In this document: positions 17,833-27,862 of the stretch, piece by piece
How positions within the stretch are numbered: position 1 is the first letter of the stretch
Layout: each line of letters opens with the position of its first letter
Source of the DNA: Devosia aquimaris
GTDB lineage: Bacteria; Pseudomonadota; Alphaproteobacteria; Rhizobiales; Devosiaceae
Direction of reading: 5' to 3'
Length of the DNA: 64,000 bases
Assembly: GCF_020169335.1 (NCBI RefSeq)
Contig: NZ_JAIEZN010000001.1
Location: forward strand, 2,407,805-2,471,804
Notes under the pieces: model-generated
Told to the model about the DNA's origin: nothing
Databases searched by the model: none
What the model saw: only the letters and a program-made list of their open reading frames with translations
Made by a program: the position numbers and the translations under genes

Positions 17833-18618
17833 CTAAGGCTCCCGGTGCGCAACCCAGGGCATCTGGGTCGCGAACTTGCCACCCGACACATCGATCATGG
17901 TGCCGGTAATGTAGGCGGCAAGGTCCGAGGACAAAAAGCAGATCAGATTGGCAACGTCTTTCGGGCTGCCCCAGCGCCGCAGTGTCAGCGTGTCGAGCAG
18001 ACGCTCCTGCTCGGCCGCCGTGCGATCGGCAAATCCGTTCATCGCCGTCGGGATCATGCCGGGCGCATAGCAGTTCACCGTGATGTCATGCGCGCCCAGC
18101 TCGCCCGCCAGCACGCGGGTGAAGCTCTCGACGCCGGCTTTGGACGCGGCATAGGCCGCCGAGCCGATCGACGGCATGATCGCCGCAAACGACGCCGCAT
18201 TGAGAATGCGCCCCGATTTCTGGCGCTTCATGACCGGGATGACGGCCTGGCACATCAGGAACGTGCCCTTGAGATTGATGTCGAAATTGAGGTCCCAATT
18301 GTCCTCGGACAGGCTCTCGACCCGACCGCCATTGGCGACGCCGGCATTGTTGACCAGGATGTCGATCCGCCCGAACGCCGCATCCACGGCCGCAACGACA
18401 GCGCGGTTGTCGTCCGGCTTGCGCACGTCGCACAGCAATTGCAACCCCGCCCAGCCATTCCGAGACCATTCCGCCGCCGCGGCATCGAGCAGGTCCTGGC
18501 GGATATCTGTGATCACAGCGGTCACGCCTTCGCTGGCCAGTGTCGTTGCGATCTCGTAGCCGATGCCGCGTCCGGCACCGGTGACAATGGCGACCTTGTT
18601 GCTCAGGTCGATCAGCAT
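17833..18618 (-). CDS. SDR-family NAD(P)-dependent oxidoreductase
   Basis: 261 residues from the ATG at 18618. Classical short-chain dehydrogenase: TGAGRGIG at 13-20, NNAG at 90-93, catalytic S143, Y156 and K160 (YAASK), and PGMIPTAMN after the active site. The acidic residue after strand 2 (ITDIR) favours NAD(H). It overlaps the stop of the GH2 gene by 7 bases, so it is translationally coupled as the last gene of the GH2 operon. It probably oxidises a sugar or sugar alcohol released by that pathway (inference). Confidence 0.92.
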   Translation of the reverse strand: MLIDLSNKVAIVTGAGRGIGYEIATTLASEGVTAVITDIRQDLLDAAAAEWSRNGWAGLQLLCDVRKPDDNRAVVAAVDAAFGRIDILVNNAGVANGGRVESLSEDNWDLNFDINLKGTFLMCQAVIPVMKRQKSGRILNAASFAAIMPSIGSAAYAASKAGVESFTRVLAGELGAHDITVNCYAPGMIPTAMNGFADRTAAEQERLLDTLTLRRWGSPKDVANLICFLSSDLAAYITGTMIDVSGGKFATQMPWVAHREP

Positions 18619-21023
18619 GTCAGTCCCCCCGCACCAGCCTGGCCGCACGTCACTCGGACATCAGGCAGGCCGGAGGCCGAAATGCGCACGCTCGTCTCTG
18701 CGCTGGGGCGCACGAAGATGATCAGGCGGCCCTCGTAGCTGAGCCGGCTGCGCGCAGCATAGGGCGTGTTGTCGGCGAGGTCGCCATTCTCGAGCCCCAG
18801 CAGGTCGCCGCCGGACACTTCGACGCTGATAAGACGCTCGTCATTGGCCACAGCGCCGGCGGCGTCCCTGAGGACGCATTCGATCTGGACAACCTCGTCC
18901 ATGGCCAGGCCCGCATCGGCACAGGCCCGCAGGGCATCCGCAGGCGCCGCCCAGATGCTTGCCTCGATCCGCGCCGCCACCCCGCGTGCGCTCAGCTCGT
19001 CCCGGGCCACCACCTGGCCGTCGCGCAGCACTTCCAGCACCAGCGCATCGCGGCGCGGCGTCACAATGGTGCTCCAATAGCCGTTCTCGTCGTCGCGTGT
19101 CAGCGGCAGGACTTCGCCGCCACAGCGCAGCCGCGGCTCACCATTGGCAAAGCAGAGGATTTCGACCGTGTCACCGCCCTCCTCGCCCCAGTGCCGCCCG
19201 ATGGGATGGGACCAGAAGTTCTTCTCGTCCGCTTCGACATGCGGTCGCGTCGCCAGATACGCCACCGGCGCGTCCGTCCACCAGCTGCGGCGAAGGTGGA
19301 ATGTGTGCTTTTCAAATCCCGCGACGGTCAACAGGCCCGCGCCAGACCCATGAATGGGCCAGCCATGCGCCTCGCCCAGATAGTCGATGCCAGTCCACAG
19401 ATACTGCCCGGAAATATAGTCATTCTCGGTCACCGCCAGCCAGTCGGTATAGCGATGCCCGTTCTCACTGCCCATGATCGGCAGGTCGGGGAAGCGGGCG
19501 TGGTCGTCCGCGTACAGATGCTCCTTGTAGTTGTAGCCGATCACATCGAAGAGACCGGTCAACCCCGTGCGGCTGGACAATTCGGGATAGGCTGCCCCCA
19601 GCGTGACCGGCCGCGTGGCATCCTTGGCCTTGACGATTTCGACCAGGCGCCTGGCAATGGTCGGCAGGCGTCGCGCGTCCGGACGGTTAGGGTCATAGCT
19701 GCGCTGCCGCGCCGTCTTGCGCGCGTCATTGTTGCCGGTCATCTCGGCAAACAGGGCGCTGGCATAGGGATCGTTGGGATAGTCGATCTCGTTGCCAACG
19801 CTCCAGGCAATGATCGAGGGATGGTTGCGATGGGCATCCACCATGGCTTCGAGGTCGCGCTGGTGCCACGCCTGGAAGTCCTTGGCATAGCCCTGGTGCC
19901 GTGGCGGATAGACATTGTGTCCCTGCCACCACTTGTTCTTGGCGTTCTCCCATTCATCGAAAGCCTCATCGATGACGTAAAACCCCATCGCGTCGCACAG
20001 CCGATAGAGCTCGGGCGAGTGCGGATTGTGCGACATGCGGATGCCATTGCAGCCCATCTGCTTGAGCTTGAGTAGCCGGCGCAACCATACGCCGGCCGGC
20101 ACCGCCGTGCCGAGCACGCCAGCGTCCTCATGCAGGCAGACGCCCTTGAGCGTGCGCGCCTCGCCATTGATGAAAAAGCCCTCATTGGCATCGAACCTGA
20201 ACGTGCGGATACCTACGATATCCGTATAGACCGCCTGGCGTTCAGCGCCCGCGTCCGTCCAGCGCAGGGTGGTGGTGAGTTCATAAAGATGCGGCTTGGT
20301 GTCCGACCACAGCTCTGGCTGCGGCACGCTCCCCGTCACGCGGACATCCGAGGCTTCCCCGGCCGGCAGCGAAGCCTCTGCGTCATAGCTGTGCACCCGA
20401 CCTGAGGTCAGCGAACGCAGAGCATGCTGCACGCGCACTGCCGCCGCCTGCGCCGTGTCGTTGATGATGGTCTGGGTGATTTGGACGCTCGCCACATCGG
20501 CATTGGCGTCCAGGGTCACAAAGGCGCTGCCATGCTCGGCAAGGCGCACCTGCTCATGCACCTCGATCTCGACGCGCCGATTGATGCCGGCGCCATTGTA
20601 CCAGCGCGAATCCGAAATCTCGGTATGGGCGACACGCACCGCCACGACGAGGTCGTCGCTATTGGCGTAGGAAACAATCTCGGACAGATCAAAGGAAAAC
20701 TCGGCATAGCCGGACGGTCGACTGCCAAGATGGTAGCCGTTCACCCAGACGTCGGCGTTCTTGTAGACGCCGTGGAACACCAGCCGGACATGCTTGTCCG
20801 CGAGGTCCCCAAGCTGCGCCAGGGACACATGCGCCCGATACCAGCCGATGCCGCCTGGCAGATAGCCCGTGCCGCTGGACCAGGCAGGCGAAAACTCCTG
20901 CGCCACGCTCCAGTCATGCGGCACGACAACGGACTGCCAGGACCTGTCGTCATGGCCCTTCATCCAGGCATCCGGCTGGTCCGAGAGGGTGAAAGCCCAG
21001 CGGCTGATATTGAGTGCGTGCAT
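18612..21023 (-). CDS. Glycoside hydrolase family 2 (beta-galactosidase/beta-glucuronidase type)
   Basis: 803 residues from the ATG at 21023. Jelly-roll sugar-binding domain 1-155 (VVPHDWSV, GGIGWYR, NADVWVNGYHLG), Ig-like domain 160-275, TIM barrel 280-570 with acid/base E412 in IAWSVGNEIDYP and nucleophile E520 in LPIMGSENGHRY, then a DUF4982-like domain 590-690 and a C-terminal beta domain to 803. No signal peptide, so it acts in the cytoplasm on imported oligosaccharides. It lies between YesL-type and SDR genes in the ABC importer operon. Galactoside versus glucuronide specificity cannot be read safely. Confidence 0.92.
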   Translation of the reverse strand: MHALNISRWAFTLSDQPDAWMKGHDDRSWQSVVVPHDWSVAQEFSPAWSSGTGYLPGGIGWYRAHVSLAQLGDLADKHVRLVFHGVYKNADVWVNGYHLGSRPSGYAEFSFDLSEIVSYANSDDLVVAVRVAHTEISDSRWYNGAGINRRVEIEVHEQVRLAEHGSAFVTLDANADVASVQITQTIINDTAQAAAVRVQHALRSLTSGRVHSYDAEASLPAGEASDVRVTGSVPQPELWSDTKPHLYELTTTLRWTDAGAERQAVYTDIVGIRTFRFDANEGFFINGEARTLKGVCLHEDAGVLGTAVPAGVWLRRLLKLKQMGCNGIRMSHNPHSPELYRLCDAMGFYVIDEAFDEWENAKNKWWQGHNVYPPRHQGYAKDFQAWHQRDLEAMVDAHRNHPSIIAWSVGNEIDYPNDPYASALFAEMTGNNDARKTARQRSYDPNRPDARRLPTIARRLVEIVKAKDATRPVTLGAAYPELSSRTGLTGLFDVIGYNYKEHLYADDHARFPDLPIMGSENGHRYTDWLAVTENDYISGQYLWTGIDYLGEAHGWPIHGSGAGLLTVAGFEKHTFHLRRSWWTDAPVAYLATRPHVEADEKNFWSHPIGRHWGEEGGDTVEILCFANGEPRLRCGGEVLPLTRDDENGYWSTIVTPRRDALVLEVLRDGQVVARDELSARGVAARIEASIWAAPADALRACADAGLAMDEVVQIECVLRDAAGAVANDERLISVEVSGGDLLGLENGDLADNTPYAARSRLSYEGRLIIFVRPSAETSVRISASGLPDVRVTCGQAGAGGLTC

Positions 21024-21037
21024 GTGTCGGTTGGGCC

Positions 21038-21685
21038 TTATCTGGAATCGGGTCGCGTATTGGGAATGTAGAGCTGGAAAATACGGGTGAAGAGAAAACC
21101 GCTGGCCACGGCGATGGCCGAGAAGCCAAGCAGCAGCCACAACAGGCCGTAGCCGGTTGCATGGGGATAAAACAGCGTGAGGCCGACAGCGCCTGCGATG
21201 ACCGCCAGAGACGCCACTGCGCTCGGCAAATGCCGCCAGGCCAGCATCAGGGCATTGCGCAGCACATCAACGCTGCGCCCCTCGAACCGGGCCAGATAGG
21301 GAAACACAAACAGCGTAGTGAGCACCAGGTTGAAGGCGAGGACGTACCACACCGCCTGGAGCGCCAGCGTGGCCTCGCCTGGCAGCGGCAGCGCCGAGAT
21401 CACCTGGTCCCAGGCCGCCAGCACCACAGCCAGGAAGGCCAGCACCAGGGCAATCACGGTCGCCTGACGAAAATTCTGCTGGAACGATCGGAAATAGTCC
21501 GCCGAGACCGAAAGGCACTCGCCCGTTCCGATCCGCATTGCGGTGAAGTTGAGGGCCGTCAGCGAAGCGCCCAGCGTGAACACCGGTATCGAGGTGACCA
21601 GGAACAGCAGATTGAGGATCATCATGTCGGCGAGCCGGGTGAGCCCGCGCATGAGTGTCGAATCTGCGGAAAAAAGGCTAACCAC
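21038..21685 (-). CDS. YesL/DUF624-family membrane protein
   Basis: 215 residues with five or six predicted membrane helices (MILNLLFLVTSIPVFTLGASLTAL, VIALVLAFLAVVLAAW, VWYVLAFNLVLTTLFVFPYLARF and two more). The opening ADMMILNLLFLVTSIPVFTLGAS is the DUF624 signature. In Bacillus and Paenibacillus such genes accompany Lpl/Ytc-type importers for plant polysaccharide fragments; the molecular role is unknown. Located 14 bases upstream of the GH2 start and 83 bases after the binding-protein gene, within the operon. Confidence 0.88.
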   Translation of the reverse strand: MVSLFSADSTLMRGLTRLADMMILNLLFLVTSIPVFTLGASLTALNFTAMRIGTGECLSVSADYFRSFQQNFRQATVIALVLAFLAVVLAAWDQVISALPLPGEATLALQAVWYVLAFNLVLTTLFVFPYLARFEGRSVDVLRNALMLAWRHLPSAVASLAVIAGAVGLTLFYPHATGYGLLWLLLGFSAIAVASGFLFTRIFQLYIPNTRPDSR

Positions 21686-21723
21686 ACGCTATTCCTTCGA
21701 CCGCTTTTGTTGGCGATGTGTCA

Positions 21724-21751
21724 GGCGGGACCGCACCCATGCGGCCCCGCC
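21724..21751 (-). other. Intercistronic hairpin after the sugar-binding-protein gene
   Basis: An 11-pair stem with one mismatch (21724-21734 with 21741-21751), loop of 6, no T-run. Same position relative to a binding-protein gene as the hairpin after thiB. A likely mRNA stabiliser or partial terminator. Confidence 0.6.
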
Positions 21752-21768
21752 CGTCAGGGTCCTGAGAC

Positions 21769-23319
21769 CTATTTCAGCCCGCGAGCAGTCGCCCAGGCAT
21801 CAATATCAGCCTGGATCGATGCGCGTGCGTCCTCGTAGCCGACCGCGGCCAGCTTCTCGCGCATTTCGGCCACGGCGGCAGCCGGATCCTCGAACTTGCC
21901 GTACTGCAACTGCGGGATGTACTCGGACAGCACACCGGCCATGGCGGCCAGCGTGGGTTCAATCGCCGACTTGTTGATGATCAGCGTCGAGTACGGGTAA
22001 TCCTTGGCAGTGGCATTGAGTTCGTCGATCAGTTCAGCCTTGTTGGGCGCATCGGTGGTACGAGCGGGCTCGAACTCATCCATGCGGCCCCACCAGTAGT
22101 TGGTGTCGAGCGACATGGTCGAGGAGTCGAAGCCTTCCGGGCGATCCAGCACGCCATCCTCGCGGATGATGTAGTCCTCACCCTCGATGCCATAGTTGAA
22201 CAGCATGTAGTTTTCTTTGTCGTTGCGGATGAGGTCATAGACCTCGAGCGCCTTCTCGGGGTTCCGCGAATAGGTGCTCACCGCCATCGCACCGTGGGTG
22301 AAGATGTCCTTGAAGAAATTGCCGTTTTCCTCGCCCCAGTAGTAGAATTTGGGGTCGGAGCCGGGCTGCTTGGCGTTCATGTTGTGGACGATCTGGGTGA
22401 CGAACGTCTGCGTGTGGTGCTGCTCTGCACCGGTCAGCCCGGCGTAGAACTCTTCGCGGGTGTCACCATCATAGTTCAGCGCGTCTTCACGCCAGACACC
22501 GATGTCGTTCCACTGCTTGGCCAGCTTGGCCGCCTCGATCAGGGCATCGCCTTCCATATACCAGGAGGTGATCGTGTAGGGGTCGGACGCCTTGGTTTGG
22601 AACGGCGCATAATTGCCGGCGCTGACGCCCTGCAGCGTCTGGAAGTCGGTGTGGCCCTGCATGTAGCCGGTCAGCGCGGCTTCATTGGCGCCCGCGACAT
22701 CCCAGGGATAGGCGTCAGGCTTGTTGGCCTTCACCCATTCGAAATACTTGGTGAAGTCCTCGAACTTGGTGATCTCGCCATTTTCGAAGCCGGCTTCCTT
22801 GGCCCAGTCACCGCGGTAGAAGAACCCGTGGTTGGTGTACTGGGTGTAGTTGTCTTCCGGCATGAAATAGATATTGCCGTCGGCCAGCTTGGTCAGGTCC
22901 CAGTGACCGGCGGCGTCAACCTGAGCCCAGGTCTTGGGGGCATGGGTCTTGAGCATGTCTTCCGACAGCGGCAGGAAGGCGCCCTTCTCCGCGTTTTCCC
23001 AGGCATAGAGCCAGTCGGTCGCGGTCGCGACAAGGTCCACATTGTCGTCGCCGGAGAGCAACTGCACATTGTACTGCGTCTGCCAGTCCGCCCATTCGAT
23101 GTAGAACAGGTTGAGCTTGGCATTGGCCTGGGCGATCAGACGCTCATTGAGCTTCTCGAGCATGGCCTCCAGACGCCCGTTGGTGGGCTTGTTGCCCATC
23201 GTGAGCATGGTGATTTCGACCGGTGCGTCCTGAGCAAACGCACTGCTCATCATGCTTGCCGAACTGGTCCCAAGGGCCAGCATGGCCGCCCCGATTGCTA
23301 AGACACGTCTTCTGTTCAT
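21769..23319 (-). CDS. ABC transporter extracellular solute-binding protein, LplA/YtcQ type
   Basis: 516 residues from the ATG at 23319 (GGAGGAGCAG upstream). Tat/Sec-like signal MNRRRVLAIGAAMLALG...SAFA, cleavage near residue 30. The mature protein opens VEITMLTMGNKPTNGRLEAMLEKLN, typical of family 1 binding proteins of the LplA group with a DUF3502-like C-terminal region (STLIINKSAIEPTLAAMAGVLSEY). Periplasmic receptor for an oligosaccharide. First of a set with two permeases downstream in the window but upstream in the transcript (permeases at 23384-25295), same strand. Confidence 0.92.
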   Translation of the reverse strand: MNRRRVLAIGAAMLALGTSSASMMSSAFAQDAPVEITMLTMGNKPTNGRLEAMLEKLNERLIAQANAKLNLFYIEWADWQTQYNVQLLSGDDNVDLVATATDWLYAWENAEKGAFLPLSEDMLKTHAPKTWAQVDAAGHWDLTKLADGNIYFMPEDNYTQYTNHGFFYRGDWAKEAGFENGEITKFEDFTKYFEWVKANKPDAYPWDVAGANEAALTGYMQGHTDFQTLQGVSAGNYAPFQTKASDPYTITSWYMEGDALIEAAKLAKQWNDIGVWREDALNYDGDTREEFYAGLTGAEQHHTQTFVTQIVHNMNAKQPGSDPKFYYWGEENGNFFKDIFTHGAMAVSTYSRNPEKALEVYDLIRNDKENYMLFNYGIEGEDYIIREDGVLDRPEGFDSSTMSLDTNYWWGRMDEFEPARTTDAPNKAELIDELNATAKDYPYSTLIINKSAIEPTLAAMAGVLSEYIPQLQYGKFEDPAAAVAEMREKLAAVGYEDARASIQADIDAWATARGLK

Positions 23320-23383
23320 TGCCTGCTCCTCCATTTTTTGTTTCAGGCGTGCGGTGAGGTCACTTCATTCAGAACCATTCGCC

Positions 23384-24367
23384 TCATCCTTTCACCGCGC
23401 CGATGGCGATCCCGCTGACGAAGTATCTCTGGACGAAGGGGTAGAGCAGCAGGATCGGGCCGGTGGCCACGATCGCGCTCGCCATCTTCAATGTGTTGGT
23501 GGGCAGATCGGTGATGCTGACATTGGAGCCAGCCACCGAATTGCGCAGCGCATTGGCTGTGTTGATCAGATTGTACAGGTGATATTGCAGCGGCTTGAAC
23601 TCGACCGTGCTGCCCAGATAGAGCGAGGACAGATACCACTCGTTCCAGTAGCTCAGCGCCAGGAACAGGCCGATCGTTGCCAGCGCCGGCTTCATCATCG
23701 GCAGGCACAATTGCGCAAAGATGCGGAAGTCACCGGCCCCGTCGACCTTGCCGGATTCGACAATTTCATAGGGCACCGTGCGCATGAAATTCTTCATCAG
23801 GATGATCAGCCACGGCGTCATCAGCAGTTGCAGGAACACCGCCAGATAGCTGCCGCGCAGGTCGAGCACGCGCGCCACCCACAGGAAGGTCGGCGCCAGC
23901 CCTGCCGAGAAAAGCGTGGTGAAATAGATGAAGAACGACACATGGTCGCGGAACGGAAAATCCTTCCGGTTCAGCGCATAGCCCGTCATGGCGATGACGA
24001 ACAGGCCGATGGCCGTGCCGGTCACTGTCATCACCACCGTGACGACATAGCTACCGATAATCTGCTGGGGAGCGTTGAAAATGTACTGGTACGCCGCCAG
24101 CGTGAAATCCTTGGGAAACAGACCAAAGCCGCTGCGCCGGATCTCGGCCTCGCTCGACAGGGACGCTGACAGCATCATGACGAAGGGCAACAGACAGAAG
24201 ACCGCGAACAGCCCCACCGTCAGGTAGGAAAATGCCTGCAGCACCAGATCGCCGGTGTCGAGCTTGATCGCACGACGGCGCCGCGGTGTGGCGTTGGAAC
24301 TCTTGCCCGCCTCGACGCTCACGGCCTCAACCATGGTCCGGGCAGTCTTGGCGTCAGAAGAGTGCAT
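23384..24367 (-). CDS. Carbohydrate ABC transporter permease, LplC/YtcP type
   Basis: 327 residues, six predicted membrane helices with a charged N-terminal tail of about 40 residues. EAA loop: YEIVESGKVDGAGDFRIFAQLCLPMMKPAL. The C-terminus LLLYPFVQRYFVSGIAIGAVKG is the usual end of MalG-type permeases of this group. It overlaps the upstream permease stop by 14 bases, indicating translational coupling. Pairs with the next entry to form the membrane channel. Confidence 0.95.
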   Translation of the reverse strand: MHSSDAKTARTMVEAVSVEAGKSSNATPRRRRAIKLDTGDLVLQAFSYLTVGLFAVFCLLPFVMMLSASLSSEAEIRRSGFGLFPKDFTLAAYQYIFNAPQQIIGSYVVTVVMTVTGTAIGLFVIAMTGYALNRKDFPFRDHVSFFIYFTTLFSAGLAPTFLWVARVLDLRGSYLAVFLQLLMTPWLIILMKNFMRTVPYEIVESGKVDGAGDFRIFAQLCLPMMKPALATIGLFLALSYWNEWYLSSLYLGSTVEFKPLQYHLYNLINTANALRNSVAGSNVSITDLPTNTLKMASAIVATGPILLLYPFVQRYFVSGIAIGAVKG

Positions 24368-25295
24368 AGTCTTTGTTTATCCTTCGCACGATGCCGTTCG
24401 CGATCATCACGAGCGCGAAACCGAACAGGGACTGGTACAGGCCCACTGCCGTCGAGGTGGTGAAATTGTTCTGCGAGAGCACCATGCGGTACACCGAGGT
24501 TTCGATGATGTCGGTGGTCTGGAACAGCGCCGCATTGTTGCCGACCAGGTTCCAGAACAGCCCGAAATTGCCGTGCATGATGCCGCCCAGCGAGAACAGC
24601 ACCAGGATGATGAAGGTCGGCTTGAGGCTGGGCAGGGTGACATGGCGGATGCGCTGCCAGGCTGAGGCGCCATCGATTGCGGCCGCTTCATAGAGCCCCT
24701 TGTCGATGCCCATGATCGCAGCGAAATAGACAATCGAGCCATAGCCGGTGCTCTGCCATAGATGCACCATGATGATGATGATCGGCCACAGCCCGGCCGT
24801 GCTGTAGATCTTGATGGGATCGCCACCGGTCTGCTTGATCAGCGCGTTCAGCGCACCGGTGTCGTAGTTGAGCAGGTTGAAGGCGATCACGCCGACCAGC
24901 ACGGCCGAGATGAAGAAGGGCAGGAACATCACCCCCTGGCTGATCTTGCGGAAGAACTTCAGCCGGATTTCGTTGAGCATGATCGCGATGGCGATCTGCA
25001 GGATGTTTCCCAGGATGATGAACGCCAGATTATAGAGAATCGTGTTCCGGGTGAGCATCCAGAGCTGTCCGGACTTGAACAGGAACTCGAAGTTCTTGAA
25101 CCCGACGAACGGGCTGCCGAAGATGCCGTCGCGGTAATTGAAGTTCGTGAACGCGATCCAGATGCCCGGCAGCGGCGCATAATTGAACACGACGAAAAAC
25201 ACGATAGCCGGGGCGCACATCAGCAGCAGAATTCGGCTGTCGACGACCTTGCGCAACAGGGACTTCCGCCGGCGTGGCGAATCCTCGTGTGCCAT
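24354..25295 (-). CDS. Carbohydrate ABC transporter permease, LplB/YteP type
   Basis: 313 residues from the ATG at 25295, preceded by GGGAGG; the frame extends 23 codons further without a better start. Six helices; EAA loop LYEAAAIDGASAWQRIRHVTLPSLKP. The FNYAPLPGIWIAFTNFNYRDGIFGSPFVGFKNFEFLF block and the terminus GIVRRINKDYALF are hallmarks of the LplB family. First gene of the leftward operon permease-permease-binding protein-YesL-GH2-SDR. Confidence 0.95.
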   Translation of the reverse strand: MAHEDSPRRRKSLLRKVVDSRILLLMCAPAIVFFVVFNYAPLPGIWIAFTNFNYRDGIFGSPFVGFKNFEFLFKSGQLWMLTRNTILYNLAFIILGNILQIAIAIMLNEIRLKFFRKISQGVMFLPFFISAVLVGVIAFNLLNYDTGALNALIKQTGGDPIKIYSTAGLWPIIIIMVHLWQSTGYGSIVYFAAIMGIDKGLYEAAAIDGASAWQRIRHVTLPSLKPTFIILVLFSLGGIMHGNFGLFWNLVGNNAALFQTTDIIETSVYRMVLSQNNFTTSTAVGLYQSLFGFALVMIANGIVRRINKDYALF

Positions 25296-25609
25296 TCTCA
25301 ACCTCCCTGAGATGGGCGGCGCTTCGCGCTCTCCCCATCGAATGCGCATTGCGCACCCATTCATCGATGATAAAACTAACCATCAACATAATTGAGGCTA
25401 CACGTCGAATTACGCTAAGACAAGTCGTGACTGCCAGCTTCGCAACGGACCGTTCCAACACGGCCGGACTGCATTGACGCGATGCCGGCAGGATGCAACC
25501 GTGAGGAAAAAAGCCGTGCCCACGGTAGTTTGCCGGAAAATCCGGCGGCTTTGGGAGTGGCAGGAGGCGGCCCAGGGAGCTGGTGACCGCAGGGAAGAGG
25601 GAGATTTCT
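25296..25609. promoter_or_regulatory. Divergent promoter region of the sugar ABC importer genes
   Basis: 314 bases between the permease operon and the UgpC-type ATPase gene. It is relatively A+T-rich around 25365-25400. It carries the perfect palindrome AATGCGCATT (25341-25350), overlapping a tandem TGCGCA-T-TGCGCA (25343-25355), 46-55 bases upstream of the leftward start. This is a candidate operator. I could not place -35/-10 boxes with confidence. Confidence 0.4.
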
Positions 25610-26650
<1,041 letters not shown>

Positions 26651-26658
26651 CCATCGCC

Positions 26659-26691
26659 TGTTGCGGGGACACCGAGCCTGCCCCCGCAACA
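26659..26691 (+). terminator. Hairpin after the UgpC-type ATPase gene
   Basis: Perfect 10-bp stem TGTTGCGGGG (26659-26668) with CCCCGCAACA (26682-26691), 13-base loop. No T-run, so termination is uncertain. Confidence 0.45.
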
Positions 26692-26748
26692 CACTCAGGC
26701 GTCTTTGAGAATCAATACCCTTGGCCTGATGCCAGGGCGCGCACCAGC

Positions 26749-27732
26749 CTAGCTGATCGCGCCGCCCAGCTCGTCCTCGATATGGATGCGGATGATCTCG
26801 TCAAAGCTGGTCTCGCCGACAAACCCCAGTTCGCGGGCCCGCTGGGCGTCAAACGCCTGTGGCCAGCCAGCGACGATCTTGGCGACCACCGGGTCCGGGA
26901 CGCGACGGATGAGGGCAACCGCCTTTGGCCCGGCAACGCGCCCCAGGGCCTCGATCTCCTCACCTACGGTGGCGGCCAGGCCCGGCATGGAAAGGTTGCG
27001 CTGCGCGCCAAGACGGCTGGTGTCGAGCGCGGCAGCATGCAGCAGGAATCGGACGGCCGACCGCGGGCTGGCAAACCAGTGGCGGACGGTCTCGTCGACC
27101 GGCAGCAATGCCTCCTGGCCCGCCAGCGGTTCCCGGATAATGCCCGAGAAGAAACCCGAGGCCGCCTTGTTCGGCTTGCCTGGCCGCACCGCTATGGTGG
27201 GCAGGCGAATGCCAACACCGTCCACAAAGCCACGGCGGGAGTAGTCGGACAGCAGCAGCTCACAAATGGCCTTCTGGGTGCCATAGCTCGTCAGCGGCGT
27301 ATGCTGGTGCGTGTCGCCGATAACCGCGGGGAGCGGCTCTCCAAACACGGCGATGGACGACGTAAACACCAGCCGTGGGCAATAGGGTTCGTCGGCGCTA
27401 TTGCGCCGGATCGCCTCGAGCAGCAGCCGCGTGCCGTCGAGGTTGATCCTGTAGCCCTTTTCGAAATCAGCCTCGGCCTCCCCCGAAACAATAGCCGCAA
27501 GGTGGAAGATGAGATCGGGGCGATCAGAAATGAGCTCTTCTGCTACGCCCGGCAGCGACAGATCGGCCGCCACCAGCGTGTGGGGCAAAGTGCCGCCCGG
27601 CGGGGGCGGCGCGATGACATCGGCGAGGGTCAGCGACGAAATGGCCTGTCCGCCCACTGTCCCTGCCTCCGTCAGCGCAGCCACAAGCTTGCGCCCAACC
27701 ATGCCCGCAGCGCCAATCACCAGGATTTTCAT
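26749..27732 (-). CDS. NAD-dependent epimerase/dehydratase family, DenD-like (D-erythronate dehydrogenase)
   Basis: 327 residues from the ATG at 27732 (AGGGAGAGC upstream). Extended SDR: VIGAAGMVGRKLV near the N-terminus, TSSIAVFGEPLP, catalytic Y and K in SYGTQKAICELL, and RLPTIAVRPGKPNKAASGFFSGIIREPLAG. The last block is diagnostic of the DenD subgroup, which oxidises D-erythronate at C2 in four-carbon acid sugar catabolism. It is convergent with the ATPase gene and on the same strand as the other sugar genes. The usual DenD partners (kinase OtnK/DtnK, OtnC, OtnI) are not in the window, so the substrate here may differ. Confidence 0.85.
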   Translation of the reverse strand: MKILVIGAAGMVGRKLVAALTEAGTVGGQAISSLTLADVIAPPPPGGTLPHTLVAADLSLPGVAEELISDRPDLIFHLAAIVSGEAEADFEKGYRINLDGTRLLLEAIRRNSADEPYCPRLVFTSSIAVFGEPLPAVIGDTHQHTPLTSYGTQKAICELLLSDYSRRGFVDGVGIRLPTIAVRPGKPNKAASGFFSGIIREPLAGQEALLPVDETVRHWFASPRSAVRFLLHAAALDTSRLGAQRNLSMPGLAATVGEEIEALGRVAGPKAVALIRRVPDPVVAKIVAGWPQAFDAQRARELGFVGETSFDEIIRIHIEDELGGAIS

Positions 27733-27792
27733 AGAGCTCTCCCTTTTGCCAAAGCTGTACATGGCTCACCAGACCTGTCCAGCAGGTCGCAA

Positions 27793-27825
27793 AACAAAAA
27801 AACCGGCGCCGCAAGGCGCCGGTTT
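27793..27825 (-). terminator. Terminator of the outer-membrane protein gene
   Basis: Perfect 11-bp stem (27800-27810 with 27815-27825) closed by a 4-base loop. On the minus strand it is followed by a run of T residues interrupted once (complement of 27791-27799). Confidence 0.88.
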
Positions 27826-27862
27826 CATGATGCGAGACGGGTGGCCGCTTGGGCCGAACCGG

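Noticed and set aside
26749-27732. Complete D-erythronate catabolic operon
   Set aside because: Only the DenD-like dehydrogenase is present; the expected kinase, isomerase and decarboxylase genes are missing from the window.
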